From: Colwellia sp.
GTDB lineage: Bacteria > Pseudomonadota > Gammaproteobacteria > Enterobacterales > Alteromonadaceae
Assembly (NCBI GenBank): GCA_013215385.1
Contig: JABSOY010000010.1
Span: 1-64,000 of the forward strand
Reading direction: 5' to 3'
DNA length: 64,000 nucleotides
Notes under the pieces: generated by a model
The model's input: only the letters and a program-made list of their open reading frames with translations
Databases searched by the model: none
Told to the model about the DNA's origin: nothing
Made by a program: the position numbers and the translations under genes
Part shown: positions 1 through 8,844 of the stretch, piece after piece
Numbering within the stretch: position 1 is the stretch's first letter
How the letters are laid out: every line of letters starts with the position of its first letter

Positions 1-76
1 TGGTGGGCGATACTGGGCTTGAACCAGTGACCCCCGCCTTGTAAGGGCGGTGCTCTCCCAACTGAGCTAATCGCAC
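1..76 (-). tRNA. tRNA-Val (anticodon TAC)
   Basis: On the minus strand this 76-nt unit folds as a tRNA with encoded CCA (positions 1-3), a T-arm containing GGTTCAAGCC and an anticodon stem CCGCC/GGCGG around loop CTTACAA, so the anticodon is TAC and it reads GTA codons. It is nearly identical to the copy at 105-180. The difference is in the acceptor stem, where the 5' arm reads GTGCGAT instead of GGGCGAT, leaving a U2:C71 mismatch with the 3' arm ATCGCCC. It lies downstream of the second copy and is probably co-transcribed from the promoter at 249-276. More tRNA genes may follow beyond the window edge. Confidence 0.95.
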
Positions 77-104
77 ATAATTGCTTATATATGAAACTTA
101 AAAT

Positions 105-180
105 TGGTGGGCGATACTGGGCTTGAACCAGTGACCCCCGCCTTGTAAGGGCGGTGCTCTCCCAACTGAGCTAATCGCCC
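105..180 (-). tRNA. tRNA-Val (anticodon TAC)
   Basis: Complete 76-nt tRNA on the minus strand with encoded CCA, a perfect 7-bp acceptor stem (GGGCGAT/ATCGCCC), a D-arm with AGCTCAGTTGG and anticodon TAC in loop CTTACAA. It is the promoter-proximal member of a tandem pair; the spacer to the next copy is 28 nt (77-104). Apart from the acceptor-stem position noted for the first copy, the two are identical. Confidence 0.97.
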
Positions 181-248
181 AATCTTAAATTTCCTGACTC
201 GTTAACTGTCTAGTTAATTACAAGACTGTCTGCGTTTCAGTGGGGCGT

Positions 249-276
249 ATTATAGGGAAATCGAAAAAGCTGTCAA
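249..276 (-). promoter_or_regulatory. Consensus sigma-70 promoter for the tRNA-Val pair
   Basis: Reading the minus strand, TTGACA (271-276) is followed after 16 bp by TATAAT (249-254), a full-consensus pair. The sequence just downstream is ACGCCCC, a GC-rich discriminator of the kind found at stringently controlled stable-RNA promoters. The tRNA begins about 69 nt downstream. Assignment to the tRNA operon is from position and orientation. Confidence 0.85.
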
Positions 277-369
277 CAAAAAATAAAGCTTTTTTATGTT
301 TTTTTTCACTTTTTTTACTTTTATCATATTGTTTGCTGTAAAATACAACACCTTGATTGTTTTATCATC

Positions 370-395
370 TTTTCTTGGTTTCTTTTCTTGGTTTC
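370..395. repeat. 13-bp perfect tandem repeat, two copies
   Basis: TTTTCTTGGTTTC occurs twice head to tail (370-382 and 383-395) in the AT-rich spacer between the tRNA promoter and gltX. No function is evident; it could be a replication-slippage product. Confidence 0.8.
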
Positions 396-524
396 TTATC
401 CCAAATGATGTTTTCCTTATCCATGCCTGATAAAATATCGACAATTATTAGCGTCCCAATTCTAGACTTTAAGCCTTGTATTTTAACATAGCCTTTAAGT
501 CTTAAAATTTATAGTGAGATTTTT

Positions 525-1937
525 ATGAGCTTAACAACTCGATTTGCACCAAGCCCTACTGGTTATTTACATGTTGGTGGAGCACGTACTGCTCTTTATA
601 GTTGGCTATATGCCAAGAAAAATGGTGGTGATTTTGTTTTACGTATTGAAGACACAGATTTAGAGCGTTCAAGCCAAGCATCAGTTGATGCTATTATGGA
701 CGGTATGAATTGGTTAAACCTTGAGTGGACACACGGTCCATATTTTCAAACCAAACGTTTTGACCGTTATAAAGAAGTTATTGACCAATTACTTGAGTCG
801 GGTAATGCCTATCGTTGTTACAGTACCAGTGAAGAAGTTGAAGCAATGCGTGAAGAAGCTCGTGAAACAGGCGCAAAAGAAAAGTATAACGGCTTGTGGC
901 GTGACCGCACTGATTATCCTGCTGACAAACCTTTTGTTATCCGCTTTAAAAATCCGCTTGATGGCGAAGTTGTTATCAAGGATATGGTTAAAGGCGATAT
1001 CACTATTGCTAACGAAGAGCTAGACGACTTAATTATAGCGCGTAGCGATGGCACGCCAACGTATAACTTAACGGTTGTTGTTGATGACTGGGACATGAAA
1101 ATTACTCATGTTGTCCGTGGTGATGATCATATTAGTAATACCCCGAAGCAAATTAATATTTTAGTGGCGCTTGGTGCAACACTTCCTGAGTATGCGCATA
1201 TTCCGATGATTTTAGGTGAAGACGGTAAACGTTTATCTAAACGTCATGGCGCTGTGGGTGTCATGCAGTATCGTGATGACGGGTATTTACCAGAAGCCTT
1301 GCTTAACTATCTAGTACGTTTAGGTTGGTCACATGGCGATAAAGAAATTTTCTCCCGTGAAGAAATGATCGACTTATTTGACTTAAAAGACTGTAACCGC
1401 GCAGCGTCTGGTTTTAATACCGATAAGTTAATTTGGGTAAACCAACATTACATGAAAACTATGGAGCCAAGTTATGTTGCAAAACATTTAGCATGGCACA
1501 TGAACGAGCAGGGCATTAATACTGAAAATGGTCCTACGCTTGAAGAAATTGTTAAAATTCAAGCTGACCGTGTTAAAACATTAAAAGAAATGGCGCAAAT
1601 ATCTCGTTATTTTTATGAAGACTTTAGCGAACTAGATGCATCAGCAGTGAAAAAACATTTACGCCCAGTGGTAAAAGAGCCACTTATTTTAGTAAAAGCT
1701 AAACTTGCTGCATTAAGCGAATGGTCTCCTGAACTTATTCATGCGGCTATTAACGATACAGCAACTGAGCTTGAAGTGGGGATGGGCAAAGTAGGCATGC
1801 CATTACGCGTAGCAGCTACAGGTGGTGGGAATTCACCTTCTTTAGATGTTACCTTAGCTTTATTGGATAAAGATAAAGTACTTGCTCGCATTGACCATGC
1901 GATTGAAGTTGTTGAAGCAAGAATAGCAAAAAGCTAG
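525..1937 (+). CDS. gltX: Glutamate--tRNA ligase
   Basis: This is a class I aminoacyl-tRNA synthetase that charges tRNA-Glu with glutamate in the cytoplasm. It has 470 residues, the usual size. The HIGH-like signature is in [16 protein letters not shown] (H16) and the KMSKS-like motif is KRLSKRHG near residue 235, followed by the helical anticodon-binding part. In E. coli GluRS a zinc is held by C98, C100, C125 and H127. Here only C98 remains (YRCYS, and GLWRDR around 125), so this enzyme resembles the zinc-free GluRS type. A hairpin terminator follows 29 bp after the stop and the divergent tRNA genes lie upstream, so it is probably a single-gene unit. The ATG at 525 opens directly on the conserved N-terminus. 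Confidence 0.98.
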   Translation: MSLTTRFAPSPTGYLHVGGARTALYSWLYAKKNGGDFVLRIEDTDLERSSQASVDAIMDGMNWLNLEWTHGPYFQTKRFDRYKEVIDQLLESGNAYRCYSTSEEVEAMREEARETGAKEKYNGLWRDRTDYPADKPFVIRFKNPLDGEVVIKDMVKGDITIANEELDDLIIARSDGTPTYNLTVVVDDWDMKITHVVRGDDHISNTPKQINILVALGATLPEYAHIPMILGEDGKRLSKRHGAVGVMQYRDDGYLPEALLNYLVRLGWSHGDKEIFSREEMIDLFDLKDCNRAASGFNTDKLIWVNQHYMKTMEPSYVAKHLAWHMNEQGINTENGPTLEEIVKIQADRVKTLKEMAQISRYFYEDFSELDASAVKKHLRPVVKEPLILVKAKLAALSEWSPELIHAAINDTATELEVGMGKVGMPLRVAATGGGNSPSLDVTLALLDKDKVLARIDHAIEVVEARIAKS

Positions 1938-1966
1938 TTAAGAATATTGTGTTTAAAAGTTGAAAA

Positions 1967-1994
1967 GGTCGTTGATAGTTATCTATCAGCGACC
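1967..1994 (+). terminator. Hairpin terminator after gltX
   Basis: A 12-bp stem (GGTCGTTGATAG / CTATCAGCGACC, one G-T pair) with loop TTAT, preceded by AAAA and followed by TTATTGTAT. Its position rules out the upstream ATG at 1960 as start of the next gene, since that ATG lies at the edge of the hairpin. Confidence 0.75.
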
Positions 1995-2022
1995 TTATTG
2001 TATAAGAAGAGTGATACTAAAA

Positions 2023-2547
2023 ATGAACCGCACCGAACTATTAAATAAACTAAAAGCATTTGAACATAAAGAAGTCTTTTTTGGTCCTCAAGGTTTTAGT
2101 GTTGTTGTTAAAACGGCTGAATTAAATAAAAGTCAAATAGGTTATTCTGTTGATAAAGATGGCAAGAGCTTAGTCGATACGGCTATCGGGAATTGGCAAG
2201 GTTCATGGCTGGTTATCGCTAAAGATACAGAGCTAGGTGACCCTTATTTTGTTGATCTCAATGATGAAAACTTAGCGGTTTATACTGCGCTGGCTGAAGA
2301 AGAAAATCAATGGCAACAGCCAACAATGGTTGCTGCAACATTAAGTGGTTTTGCTCAATGTTTAACAATTATTCATCAACAATGTCAGCAGAAGTCTGCG
2401 ATGTATATACCAGATGAAAGCTGTATATTTGATTTAGAAATATTAGAAACCTTTGGTAAAAAAATAGTAGGCGTTGCAGAAACGAATGATTTTTGGCAAA
2501 ACTTTTTTGTCGGTTATGTTGACTGGTTACGTGATGAGTATGTGTAA
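2023..2547 (+). CDS. SMI1/KNR4 (SUKH)-like protein
   Basis: A 174-residue soluble protein starting MNRTELLNKL. I prefer this ATG over one 63 bp upstream because the upstream start lies in the gltX terminator; AAGAAGAG precedes the chosen start. The central block GNWQGSWLVIAKDTELGDPY, then FVDL and AVYTA, resembles the SUKH (SMI1/KNR4) fold: a tryptophan, a hydrophobic strand, GDP-Y and a D-L strand. SUKH proteins are often immunity proteins against contact-dependent or polymorphic toxins, but they also occur alone as housekeeping genes. No toxin gene is adjacent here, so an immunity role is not supported. Family assignment is from pattern only; the function is unknown. Confidence 0.72.
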   Translation: MNRTELLNKLKAFEHKEVFFGPQGFSVVVKTAELNKSQIGYSVDKDGKSLVDTAIGNWQGSWLVIAKDTELGDPYFVDLNDENLAVYTALAEEENQWQQPTMVAATLSGFAQCLTIIHQQCQQKSAMYIPDESCIFDLEILETFGKKIVGVAETNDFWQNFFVGYVDWLRDEYV

Positions 2548-2566
2548 TATTCTTTTTATTGAAGAT

Positions 2567-2598
2567 AAAAAGAGGCTGATATATATCAGCCTCTTTTT
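2567..2598. terminator. Bidirectional terminator between convergent genes
   Basis: A perfect 32-nt palindrome, each arm AAAAAGAGGCTGATAT or its complement, with A- and T-tracts at the ends, so it can work in both directions. It separates the SUKH-like gene (plus) from the M1 peptidase gene (minus). Confidence 0.9.
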
Positions 2599-2648
2599 GT
2601 TCACCTAACAACTACCGCGTTAGTTTTATTGTTATTTTTTCGTCTTGT

Positions 2649-5360
2649 TTAAATGTTAACTTCTGCTTGTGAGCTTTTGAGCGCAATACATATCTCTATT
2701 TTTTCAAGTGTTGTTGATAAGTGTCTTTCGCTATCAGGATTTTCAGCTAACTTTGATGTAAAGAATTTATCAACATCATCTCGCATCGATTTACTACAGA
2801 AACCTTCGCCAATGATAGGTGCCAGTGCAATGTATTTTTTAGGGATGATCATTGATATTATTGAATACTTATCTTTAAGCCATTGGTAAATGTTTTTCTG
2901 ATTTTCTTTTTGGCTCATATGGCTACTCAGTAATGTTAAACGTTCATTGACTCTTAACGATAATGACGTCATTAAGTCTAATACCATCTCTGACGTTTCT
3001 GCATCAGTACTTCGGCCTACCGACACTAAAAGTCGCTGGCGAAGTGTACCGTCTTCAGTATTCTCTAATTGCGCAATAGCAGCTTCGGCAAAAGATTTAC
3101 CATGAACTTTAACGGCACTTGCTAAAGCTGGCGCTATAAGTTCAGGCTCAATGTTTTCAAGATTAAGCTTGCCACCTGTTTTATAACCGATGATCTGCTC
3201 TCCCATAGACGATAAGGTGTTAAGCAATTCAGGTTGTTCTAACGTTAATGCAACTAGGCCAATAAGCGTTTCTCTAAGTAACTTGGTTTCGACCGGACTT
3301 TCTTTATCCAACGTCGTTGTGGCGAACAAACCAACTGCATCCAGTTTGGGCTGATAAAGGCCTGAAAGATATGTTGATATCTTTTGCTGCTCATCATCAT
3401 TAGCAATGTTGTTAGAGATAAATTTAATATTACTGATAGGTTGGCTTATTAGGTCCCAGTCTTGATCGGCAATAATAGGTTTGATTGCCGTTAAATAATT
3501 TGAAGCATCAATTCTACCTGCTTTAAACTCAGCCGCTAAGTTACTTGCGACAGAGTATTTTTCTGCTCCAGAAAGTTGGCTGAAATTATTAAGTAAAGAC
3601 GATTGCTGTTTAGCTGAAAGCGACCAGCGGTAATAACCTTTCCCTTCTGCATTGGGCATAATAGCTATTGGGCAATGTTCACTCACTATTGGAAATGACT
3701 CTTCTGCTTGACTTAGCATTTGACACTGTTTTGATTTACCGTCTTTATTGATAATGGTGATACAAACAGGTAGCGACCATGTTTGCTCTGCAGATGAACG
3801 AGCGCCAAGGGGTAAATAGCGAGATTGATTAAGCGTTAGTGTTTTTTCATGTTCATTACATTGAAAGCTTACATTGACTAATGGCACGCCTTTTTGATTG
3901 AGAAAGCTATTAAATGCGGCTTTTATGCCTTTCTTGTCGGAATGTTTTTCGATTGAATCAATAAATTGAACGGCATCTGCGTGGCCATAAGCGTATTTTT
4001 TTAGATGATAACGAACACCATTTCTAAAGGCCTCTTTACCTATATAGTCTTCAAGCATTTGTAAAACAGCGCCACCTTTTTGGTAAGTAATACCGTCAAA
4101 CGCGTTTTGAATATCACCATTGTTTTTTATAGGCTCTCTTATTTGTCGAGTATCTAAAAATACATCACTATTCATTACACTGTGGCCTGAGCGAACCATC
4201 GCTCGCTCAAAACCAAATTCAGGGTTCCAATCATTCATAGATATGTCAGCCATCCAAGTAGCAAATGATTCGTTTAACCAAATATCATTCCACCATGGCA
4301 TGGTCACTAAATTACCAAACCATTGATGTGCAAGTTCGTGTGCATGAACACTCGCGTAGCTACGTTGTTGGCCTAATGTAGGGTTGTCACCTAACAGTAA
4401 TAATTGCTCACGGTAGGTGATTAGACCTGCATTTTCCATTGCCCCTGCAGCAAAATCAGGAACGGCGACAATATCTAATTTTTCGTATGGGTAAGCGATA
4501 CCAAAGTAATTCTCGAGGGTAACCAATATCGATGCGGTATTTTCTAAGGCATAGGCCATATCTTTGCCTTTGCCCTTCGTTGCAAGGCCCCTTAAAGGGA
4601 TCGTTACTTTTCGAATAGCGTTAGCTGGAATAGCCGAATGTTCTACTACGTCAAGATCACCAATGGCAAAGGCAATTAAATAGGTTGGTAATGGTTTAGT
4701 TGTTTTAAAGGTTAATCGTTTAAAACCATTTTCAGTCGTTTCTTCTTTAATTTGTGGTGTATTAGCAAACGCTTTTAGTGATTCTTTTACTTCGAGGCTT
4801 ATATCAAAAGGTGTTTTAAATCGTGGTTCGTCGAAACTAGGGAAAGCAATACGTGCAGAGTCAGGCTCAAATTGGGTGAAAGCATAATGTAATCCACCAT
4901 CTTTCACTAAATATAAGCCAGCTAAATCTTTTGCGAGCTCGCCCTTAAAGGAGATTGAAATTGTTCCTTTCTGAGGCGTAATAACAGAGTCAGAAGAAAG
5001 CTTAACAACACCAGAATGGCCCATTTCTTTATAGTTAAGTGTTGTTATCGTGCCATTTTCGTTAATAAAATTTGCGATAGAAGCGGTAAGGTTTTTTCCA
5101 TGTAGCCAAAGTTCTTGTGTTGCTTGAGTTAACGTTACGTTGATCTTTATTTCACCAGAAAAACTTGCGTTATCTGGGTCAACTTTTAAGGTTAAATCAT
5201 AATGGTTTGGTATTAACCAGTCGGGTAATTGTCCTTGTGGCGATTCTGCTTGCTCGGCTAAATCAGTTTTATCTTGCCAGCTGTTAAATTGCTGATAAGC
5301 CAATACGGCTATTACTACCGTTATAAATAGATAGAGTATTCCTTTAAAAAACTTTTTCAT
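2649..5360 (-). CDS. M1 family metallo-aminopeptidase, membrane-anchored
   Basis: A zinc exopeptidase that removes N-terminal residues from peptides. It has 903 residues. Residues 6-25 form a hydrophobic N-terminal segment (LYLFITVVIAVLAY) that is a signal anchor or signal peptide, placing the enzyme in the periplasm or at the membrane. The substrate-recognition motif GAMEN is present (GAMENAGL), and the zinc site is H341-E342-L-A-H345 with the third ligand E364 in WLNESF, giving the exact HEXXH-X18-E spacing of the family. The C-terminal third is an ERAP1-like helical domain. It is transcribed towards the SUKH-like gene and ends in the shared terminator. It probably takes part in peptide scavenging, together with the M16 and M1 enzymes elsewhere in the window. 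Confidence 0.94.
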   Translation of the reverse strand: MKKFFKGILYLFITVVIAVLAYQQFNSWQDKTDLAEQAESPQGQLPDWLIPNHYDLTLKVDPDNASFSGEIKINVTLTQATQELWLHGKNLTASIANFINENGTITTLNYKEMGHSGVVKLSSDSVITPQKGTISISFKGELAKDLAGLYLVKDGGLHYAFTQFEPDSARIAFPSFDEPRFKTPFDISLEVKESLKAFANTPQIKEETTENGFKRLTFKTTKPLPTYLIAFAIGDLDVVEHSAIPANAIRKVTIPLRGLATKGKGKDMAYALENTASILVTLENYFGIAYPYEKLDIVAVPDFAAGAMENAGLITYREQLLLLGDNPTLGQQRSYASVHAHELAHQWFGNLVTMPWWNDIWLNESFATWMADISMNDWNPEFGFERAMVRSGHSVMNSDVFLDTRQIREPIKNNGDIQNAFDGITYQKGGAVLQMLEDYIGKEAFRNGVRYHLKKYAYGHADAVQFIDSIEKHSDKKGIKAAFNSFLNQKGVPLVNVSFQCNEHEKTLTLNQSRYLPLGARSSAEQTWSLPVCITIINKDGKSKQCQMLSQAEESFPIVSEHCPIAIMPNAEGKGYYRWSLSAKQQSSLLNNFSQLSGAEKYSVASNLAAEFKAGRIDASNYLTAIKPIIADQDWDLISQPISNIKFISNNIANDDEQQKISTYLSGLYQPKLDAVGLFATTTLDKESPVETKLLRETLIGLVALTLEQPELLNTLSSMGEQIIGYKTGGKLNLENIEPELIAPALASAVKVHGKSFAEAAIAQLENTEDGTLRQRLLVSVGRSTDAETSEMVLDLMTSLSLRVNERLTLLSSHMSQKENQKNIYQWLKDKYSIISMIIPKKYIALAPIIGEGFCSKSMRDDVDKFFTSKLAENPDSERHLSTTLEKIEICIALKSSQAEVNI

Positions 5361-5643
5361 GTTATCCCTTTCATTATTATTGTTTTAATTTTTATCACTA
5401 TCTTGGCAAATTAGTGGCGTTTTGCCAAGGTAGAATTAGTGCTGGTTACTAAGATAGAATAAATATTGAATAAAAAGAGTACACTGACATGGCGGTAATT
5501 GGTGTTTGTTTACTATTGCACAATCGCTTTATTTAAACTTAGAGAGTATCAATATCATTAAATTGTATGAGCTTTAGTTACGTAAACGGATCAGTAACTT
5601 TACTTTGCTTAAATACTTAACCGGCTAGTACAAAGGGGTGAAT

Positions 5644-6054
5644 TTAAAAATAACTTTTAAATTCATCCCAAATACCTAAAGATTCATTGGGAAATAAATC
5701 AATACCCAGCCATGACTTTAATAAATAAATAAGCACAAAACCACAGCCGATGAAGAACAGGCCCATGACAAATAGTGTGAATAAAAACATCGTCGCGGCC
5801 ATAAAACGTTCCGCAGGTAAAAGCTCCCTTTTGTTGACGCCACAAAGAAATACCATGTAAAAGCTCCAAGGTAAAAATGGCAATGCTAACGTTGGCCGAA
5901 AGTCTAAATTGTGTTTTTGCCAATCTCGTGCACTGATGACCTTTTGTATGGCTTTTCGTTGTTGATAAGAAAAACTGTCAGCAACGGATTTATCCATTTT
6001 ACTTAATAATTGATTTACTGCTGCGTTTTTATCTGAGCTTTTACGTCGAGTCAT
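5644..6054 (-). CDS. Small inner-membrane protein of unknown function
   Basis: A 136-residue protein starting MTRRKSSDKN. The first 50 residues are basic and polar. They are followed by a hydrophobic stretch around residues 58-72 (LPFLPWSFYMVFLCGV) and a long one around 83-113 (FMAATMFLFTLFVMGLFF and beyond), so two membrane helices are likely, with a short acidic-aromatic tail. The start codon is followed by good coding sequence and the gene stands alone, upstream of and parallel to the M1 peptidase. I do not recognise the family. It lies back to back with the ycaO-like gene across a 393-bp spacer. Confidence 0.7.
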   Translation of the reverse strand: MTRRKSSDKNAAVNQLLSKMDKSVADSFSYQQRKAIQKVISARDWQKHNLDFRPTLALPFLPWSFYMVFLCGVNKRELLPAERFMAATMFLFTLFVMGLFFIGCGFVLIYLLKSWLGIDLFPNESLGIWDEFKSYF

Positions 6055-6447
6055 ATTGCCTCTATGTGTTTGAGTTAAAATAAACTAAATGATTTGATTT
6101 TTATTCAAAGCTATACGTTCATTGTTTAGGCTTACTGTTGATACTATGGGTGAAGCAAAAAACTTATCTTTTAAAGTACGAAAAACGACTAAAGCTTTCT
6201 TTTAATATAGAAGATAAATACCCAGACGGACAATATTAGTTGCTAATGGAATATTGCCATTTATTCGTCTTATAGTTCGATAGTCTTTATATAGAAAATC
6301 ATTCGTTTACCAATTAATGTATCTTTTCCAAGACTAATGTCGCGAAAAAACAGATAATACCCATAATTAAATACAGCTCGCCGATAGGCAGTCGCCAAAC
6401 CTACAAAAACGTATGAGGTTTTAGCGCAAAACTCCGGAAATTATTCA
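6055..6447. other. Divergent intergenic region upstream of the OsmC-YcaO gene
   Basis: Holds the 5' regions of two divergent genes. Just before the ycaO-like start, AAACCT (about 6399) and AGGTTT (about 6416) can pair, flanked by CGC and GCG, giving a possible leader hairpin that ends about 25 nt before the ATG. No known riboswitch was recognised and the ribosome binding site is weak. Confidence 0.4.
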
Positions 6448-8631
6448 ATGGAAATCAAAGTTAATTATCTCGACAATCTTAGAATTGAAGCTAAGTTTGA
6501 TGACTTTAGTGTTATCGCCGATCAGCCAATTCGTTATAAAGGTGACGGCTCTGCACCAGGCCCTTTCGATTACTTTTTAGCGTCATCAGCACTTTGCGCC
6601 GCATACTTTGTTAAGGTTTATTGTAAGTCACGAGATATTCCGACTGAAAATATTAGACTGTCGCAAAACAATATTGTTGACCCTGAAGACAGATATAACC
6701 AAATTTTTCAAATTCAGGTGGAATTACCTGAAAGTATTTCTGAAAAAGATCGCAAGGGTATTGTTCGCTCAATCGACCGATGTACGGTTAAAAAAGTAGT
6801 ACAGAGTGGACCCGAGTTTAAAGTCGAGATAGTAGAAAACCTTGAAGAAGATGCACAAGCAATGCTAATGGGGCAACCTGAAGGTGATACCAGCACATAT
6901 ATTTTAGGTAAAGACTTACCACTTGAGCAAACCATCTCTGAAATGACCGGTCTTTTGTCTGATCTGGGCATGAAAATCGAAATATCTTCATGGCGTAACA
7001 TAGTACCTAATGTTTGGTCATTGCATGTTCGTGATGCTGCTTCGCCAATGTGTTTTACCAACGGTAAAGGTGCAACCAAAGAGAGTGCTCTTTGCTCAGC
7101 TTTAGGTGAGTTTATCGAGCGACTTAACTGCAACTTTTTCTACAATGACCAGTTTTTAGGTGAAGAAATAGCAAATAGTGATTTTGTACATTACCCGAAT
7201 GAAAAATGGTTTAAACCTGGCGATAATGATGAATTGCCTAACGGTATTTTAGATGATTATTGTTTAGGGCTTTATAACCCTGATGATGAACTTCGTGGCT
7301 CAAACCTTATTGATACTAACTCAGGGTTAGTTGAACGAGGTATTTGTTCAATTCCTTATGTTCGCCAATCTGACGGCGAAACCGTCTACTTTCCGTCTAA
7401 CCTTATTGAAAACTTATTTTTAAGTAATGGTATGAGTGCAGGTAATAACTTACCAGAAGCACAAGTACAGTGTTTATCAGAAATCTTTGAACGTGCAGTT
7501 AAAAAGCAAATTATCGCAGAAGAAATAGTATTACCTGATGTACCTAAAGAGGTGATTGCAAAGTACCCAAGTATTTTAGCCGGTATAGCAGGGCTAGAAG
7601 AGCAGGGCTTCCCTGTTGTGGTCAAAGATGCCTCGTTAGGCGGTATATTCCCAGTAATGTGTGTAACGCTAATGAACCCTAAAACCGGCGGAGTTTTCGC
7701 CTCATTTGGTGCTCACCCAAGTTTTGAAGTCGCTCTTGAGCGTAGCTTAACTGAATTATTACAAGGTCGAAGCTTTGAAGGCCTAAACGACGTACCTAAG
7801 CCGACATTTAATAGCATGGCGGTTACTGAGCCAGAAAACTTTGTCGATCACTTTATTGATTCTACAGGTGTTATTTCTTGGCGTTTCTTTAGCGGTAAGC
7901 ACGATTATGAATTCGTCGAATGGGATTTCTCCGGTACCAATGAAGAAGAAAATTCCGGCTTAATGAGTATTTTAAAAGACCTCGATAAAGAAGTATACAT
8001 CGCCGAATTTAATCAACTCGGTGCTACGGTTTGTCGTATTCTGGTACCTGATTATTCAGAAGTGTATCCGGTTGAAGATCTTATTTGGGACAATACCAAT
8101 AAAGCGCTAGATTACCGTGCAGATATTTTAAATTTACACATCCTAAGCGATGAAGCCTTAACAAGTTTGTTTGACCGTTTAGAAGACAGCCAACAAGATA
8201 ACTACATTGATATTAGAACCTTAATTGGTATTGAGTTCGATGAAAACACCGTTTGGGGTCAGCTCACTATTCTTGAACTGAAAATCCTTATCTGCTTAGC
8301 GTTAGGTGCACTTGAAGATGCGATCGAATTAGTGGGCGAGTTCTTACAATACAATGACAATACCGTTGAACGTGGTTTATTTTATCAAGCGGTTCATGCT
8401 GTACTTGAAGTTACCCTAGATGAAGAAATGGAGCTTGCAGACTTTATGGTGAATTTCAACCGAATGTTTGGTGAAGAAAACATGCAGCAAGTTGTTAATT
8501 CAGTTATCGGTGAAGTAAGATTTTATGGTTTAACGCCAACGAGTATGAAACTAGAAGGCTTAGATAAACACTTAAGACTTATTGAAAGCTACAAAAAATT
8601 GCATCAAGCACGTGCCCATGCTAATAAATAA
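6448..8631 (+). CDS. ycaO: OsmC domain / YcaO domain protein
   Basis: A 727-residue two-domain protein. Residues 1 to about 135 are an OsmC-like domain (RYKGDGSAPGPFDYFLASSA with a CAAYF helix). The remainder is a YcaO ATP-binding domain, with the glutamate helices SALGEFIERL and LSEIFERAVKK, and a helical C-terminal region rich in acidic residues. YcaO proteins use ATP to activate amide backbones. E. coli YcaO (586 residues, no OsmC domain) assists RimO in beta-methylthiolation of ribosomal protein S12. The C-terminus lacks the PxPxP tail of azoline-forming YcaO proteins, and no precursor peptide or dehydrogenase gene is nearby, so a RiPP role is unlikely. rimO lies at 52.6 kb. The gene is monocistronic with its own terminator. 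Confidence 0.93.
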   Translation: MEIKVNYLDNLRIEAKFDDFSVIADQPIRYKGDGSAPGPFDYFLASSALCAAYFVKVYCKSRDIPTENIRLSQNNIVDPEDRYNQIFQIQVELPESISEKDRKGIVRSIDRCTVKKVVQSGPEFKVEIVENLEEDAQAMLMGQPEGDTSTYILGKDLPLEQTISEMTGLLSDLGMKIEISSWRNIVPNVWSLHVRDAASPMCFTNGKGATKESALCSALGEFIERLNCNFFYNDQFLGEEIANSDFVHYPNEKWFKPGDNDELPNGILDDYCLGLYNPDDELRGSNLIDTNSGLVERGICSIPYVRQSDGETVYFPSNLIENLFLSNGMSAGNNLPEAQVQCLSEIFERAVKKQIIAEEIVLPDVPKEVIAKYPSILAGIAGLEEQGFPVVVKDASLGGIFPVMCVTLMNPKTGGVFASFGAHPSFEVALERSLTELLQGRSFEGLNDVPKPTFNSMAVTEPENFVDHFIDSTGVISWRFFSGKHDYEFVEWDFSGTNEEENSGLMSILKDLDKEVYIAEFNQLGATVCRILVPDYSEVYPVEDLIWDNTNKALDYRADILNLHILSDEALTSLFDRLEDSQQDNYIDIRTLIGIEFDENTVWGQLTILELKILICLALGALEDAIELVGEFLQYNDNTVERGLFYQAVHAVLEVTLDEEMELADFMVNFNRMFGEENMQQVVNSVIGEVRFYGLTPTSMKLEGLDKHLRLIESYKKLHQARAHANK

Positions 8632-8645
8632 ATAAATAAATAAAT
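8623..8645. repeat. Period-4 AATA microsatellite over the ycaO stop codon
   Basis: Nearly six units of AATA span the last codons and the TAA stop at 8629-8631 and run into the 3' region. Slippage here would only change the extreme C-terminus. Confidence 0.8.
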
Positions 8646-8651
8646 TGGATG

Positions 8652-8693
8652 AAAGCCAATTTCTGCAGTCTTATTGTAGGAGTTGGCTTTTTT
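8652..8693 (+). terminator. Terminator after the OsmC-YcaO gene
   Basis: AAAGCCAA pairs with TTGGCTTT, and the stem continues inward with TTCTGCA against TGTAGGA (wobble pairs allowed). It is followed by a run of six T. Located 21 bp after the stop. Confidence 0.75.
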
Positions 8694-8844
8694 GTATCTA
8701 TCACCAAGAAGTACTATTATCAGATATAAACTATAGGGATATAAAATTAAGTAGCCAGGTAAATATAAATAGAATAAAGGATATAGACTTTGGTTATATT
8801 CAGCCATAAAGCATTAAAAGTATTAACCTGATAAGAGGTACAAC

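Noticed and set aside
1960-2022. Longer N-terminus for the SUKH-like protein
   Set aside because: The upstream ATG lies at the edge of the gltX terminator and the added residues are not typical of the family.
6448-8631. YcaO as part of a thiazole/oxazole-modified peptide (RiPP) cluster
   Set aside because: No precursor peptide, E1-like or dehydrogenase gene nearby, and the C-terminus lacks the PxPxP end.
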